A stretch of 64,000 bases of DNA. Origin: Henriciella sp. GTDB lineage: Bacteria; Pseudomonadota; Alphaproteobacteria; Caulobacterales; Hyphomonadaceae. Each line of letters begins with the position of its first letter. Within the stretch, counting starts at the first letter, position 1. The stretch lies in NCBI GenBank assembly GCA_013214545.1, contig JABSQB010000002.1, forward strand, positions 131,798 to 195,797, in the 5' to 3' direction. Made by a program: the position numbers and the translations under genes. This document shows, one piece after another, positions 63,845 to 64,000 of this stretch. The notes under the pieces are model-generated. The model was not told the DNA's origin, ran no database searches, and was given only the letters and a program-made list of their open reading frames with translations.

Positions 63845-64000
63845 ATGTCATTTAGGGATTCACTGTTTAATAAATCATCCAAGGCGGCGAAGGCCGCTGT
63901 GTTTGCACTTTGCTGCATAGCAGGTTTGTATTCAGCGCAGGCGACTGAACGACAGGCGCTCACTTTACTCGAGAGCGATCAAAACTGGCCGATTGCCGAG
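63845..64000 (+). CDS. Start of an unknown secreted protein (runs off the window)
   Basis: From the ATG at 63845, 52 codons are visible without a stop. They encode a basic start, a hydrophobic helix (AAVFALCCIAGLYSA) and a likely cleavage before Q-A-T-E-R-Q. After that the sequence is mostly polar and helical (ALTLLESDQNW). A Sec signal peptide is clear. No ribosome binding site stands out, and the family cannot be named from the visible part. Confidence 0.6.
   Translation, partial: MSFRDSLFNKSSKAAKAAVFALCCIAGLYSAQATERQALTLLESDQNWPIAE

Noticed and set aside
63429-63851. N-terminal extension of the histone-like gene by 141 codons
   Set aside because: It would run opposite the dehydrogenase fragment, and has no signal or domain; ATG at 63428 is preceded by GAGGTTGA.

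Overview
The window looks like chromosomal DNA of an aerobic, stalk/flagellate-type alphaproteobacterium, most probably in or near Hyphomonadaceae/Caulobacterales. This is inferred from family content and not from a database search. The clues are a complete Entner-Doudoroff operon, a TacA-like sigma-54 activator plus rpoN, a PraR/PhrR-type XRE regulator, an Mrp without the CxxC pair, an NDUFS6-type zinc finger and an HflK-HflC-DUF2065-Do protease cluster. Nearly all of it is densely packed core genome. No prophage, insertion sequence, CRISPR array or recognisable defence island was seen.

Layout. 1-4.5 kb: ligA (cut by the window edge), recN and bamD on the minus strand. 4.6-7.2 kb: an XRE regulator, a phasin-like protein with a C-terminal helix-hairpin-helix, and a TPR secretory protein. 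7.2-8.2 kb: trxB. 8.3-14.6 kb: zwf-edd-glk-eda-pyk, which takes glucose to pyruvate but has no pgl. 14.7-19.1 kb: ilvB, an unknown membrane protein, ilvN and ilvC, preceded by a leader peptide rich in Val/Leu/Ile and an attenuator. 19.1-26.2 kb: miaA, serB, a Do-type protease, DUF2065, hflC/hflK and mrp. 26.2-30 kb: a diguanylate cyclase, two unknown envelope proteins and a TacA-like regulator. 30-35.2 kb: lipid metabolism (lipase-like hydrolase, WS/DGAT acyltransferase, thiolase) and an MFS exporter. 35.3-42.4 kb: a VOC-domain lipoprotein, a secreted papain-like peptidase with a YEATS-like C-terminal domain, a zinc finger, a GST, an ABC ATPase, an ECF sigma/DUF6768 pair, a nitroreductase and two DsbA/GST-kappa paralogues. 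42.5-44.3 kb: a GGDEF-EAL protein split by one in-frame TAG. 44.4-51.6 kb: unknown membrane and lipoproteins, an Old Yellow Enzyme homologue, a fatty acid desaturase, a second lipase-like hydrolase, a glyoxalase and an Ada-like repair protein. 51.7-57.8 kb: an iron-regulated Bfd, a ligase-associated exonuclease, a beta-lactamase-fold hydrolase and a ligase-associated Lhr-type helicase. 57.8-62.0 kb: rpoN, lptB, lptA, lptC and an RNase D-like exonuclease. 62.1 kb: tRNA-Ser(GCU). The last 1.8 kb looks AT-richer and less compact, with a lysine-rich histone-like gene, a dehydrogenase fragment and the start of a secreted protein.

Themes. Carbon flows through the ED operon to pyruvate, the substrate of the acetolactate synthase operon next to it. 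Storage-lipid functions (WS/DGAT, lipase-like hydrolases, desaturase, phasin-like protein) recur. Envelope biogenesis is well represented (bamD, lptABC, Do protease, HflKC). A striking structural feature is that eight convergent gene pairs share exactly four bases at interlocked stop codons.

The observations most worth following are the single amber codon splitting the GGDEF-EAL gene, the unknown membrane protein inside the ilv operon, the peptidase-YEATS fusion, the ilv attenuator, and the ligase-free exonuclease/helicase pair.
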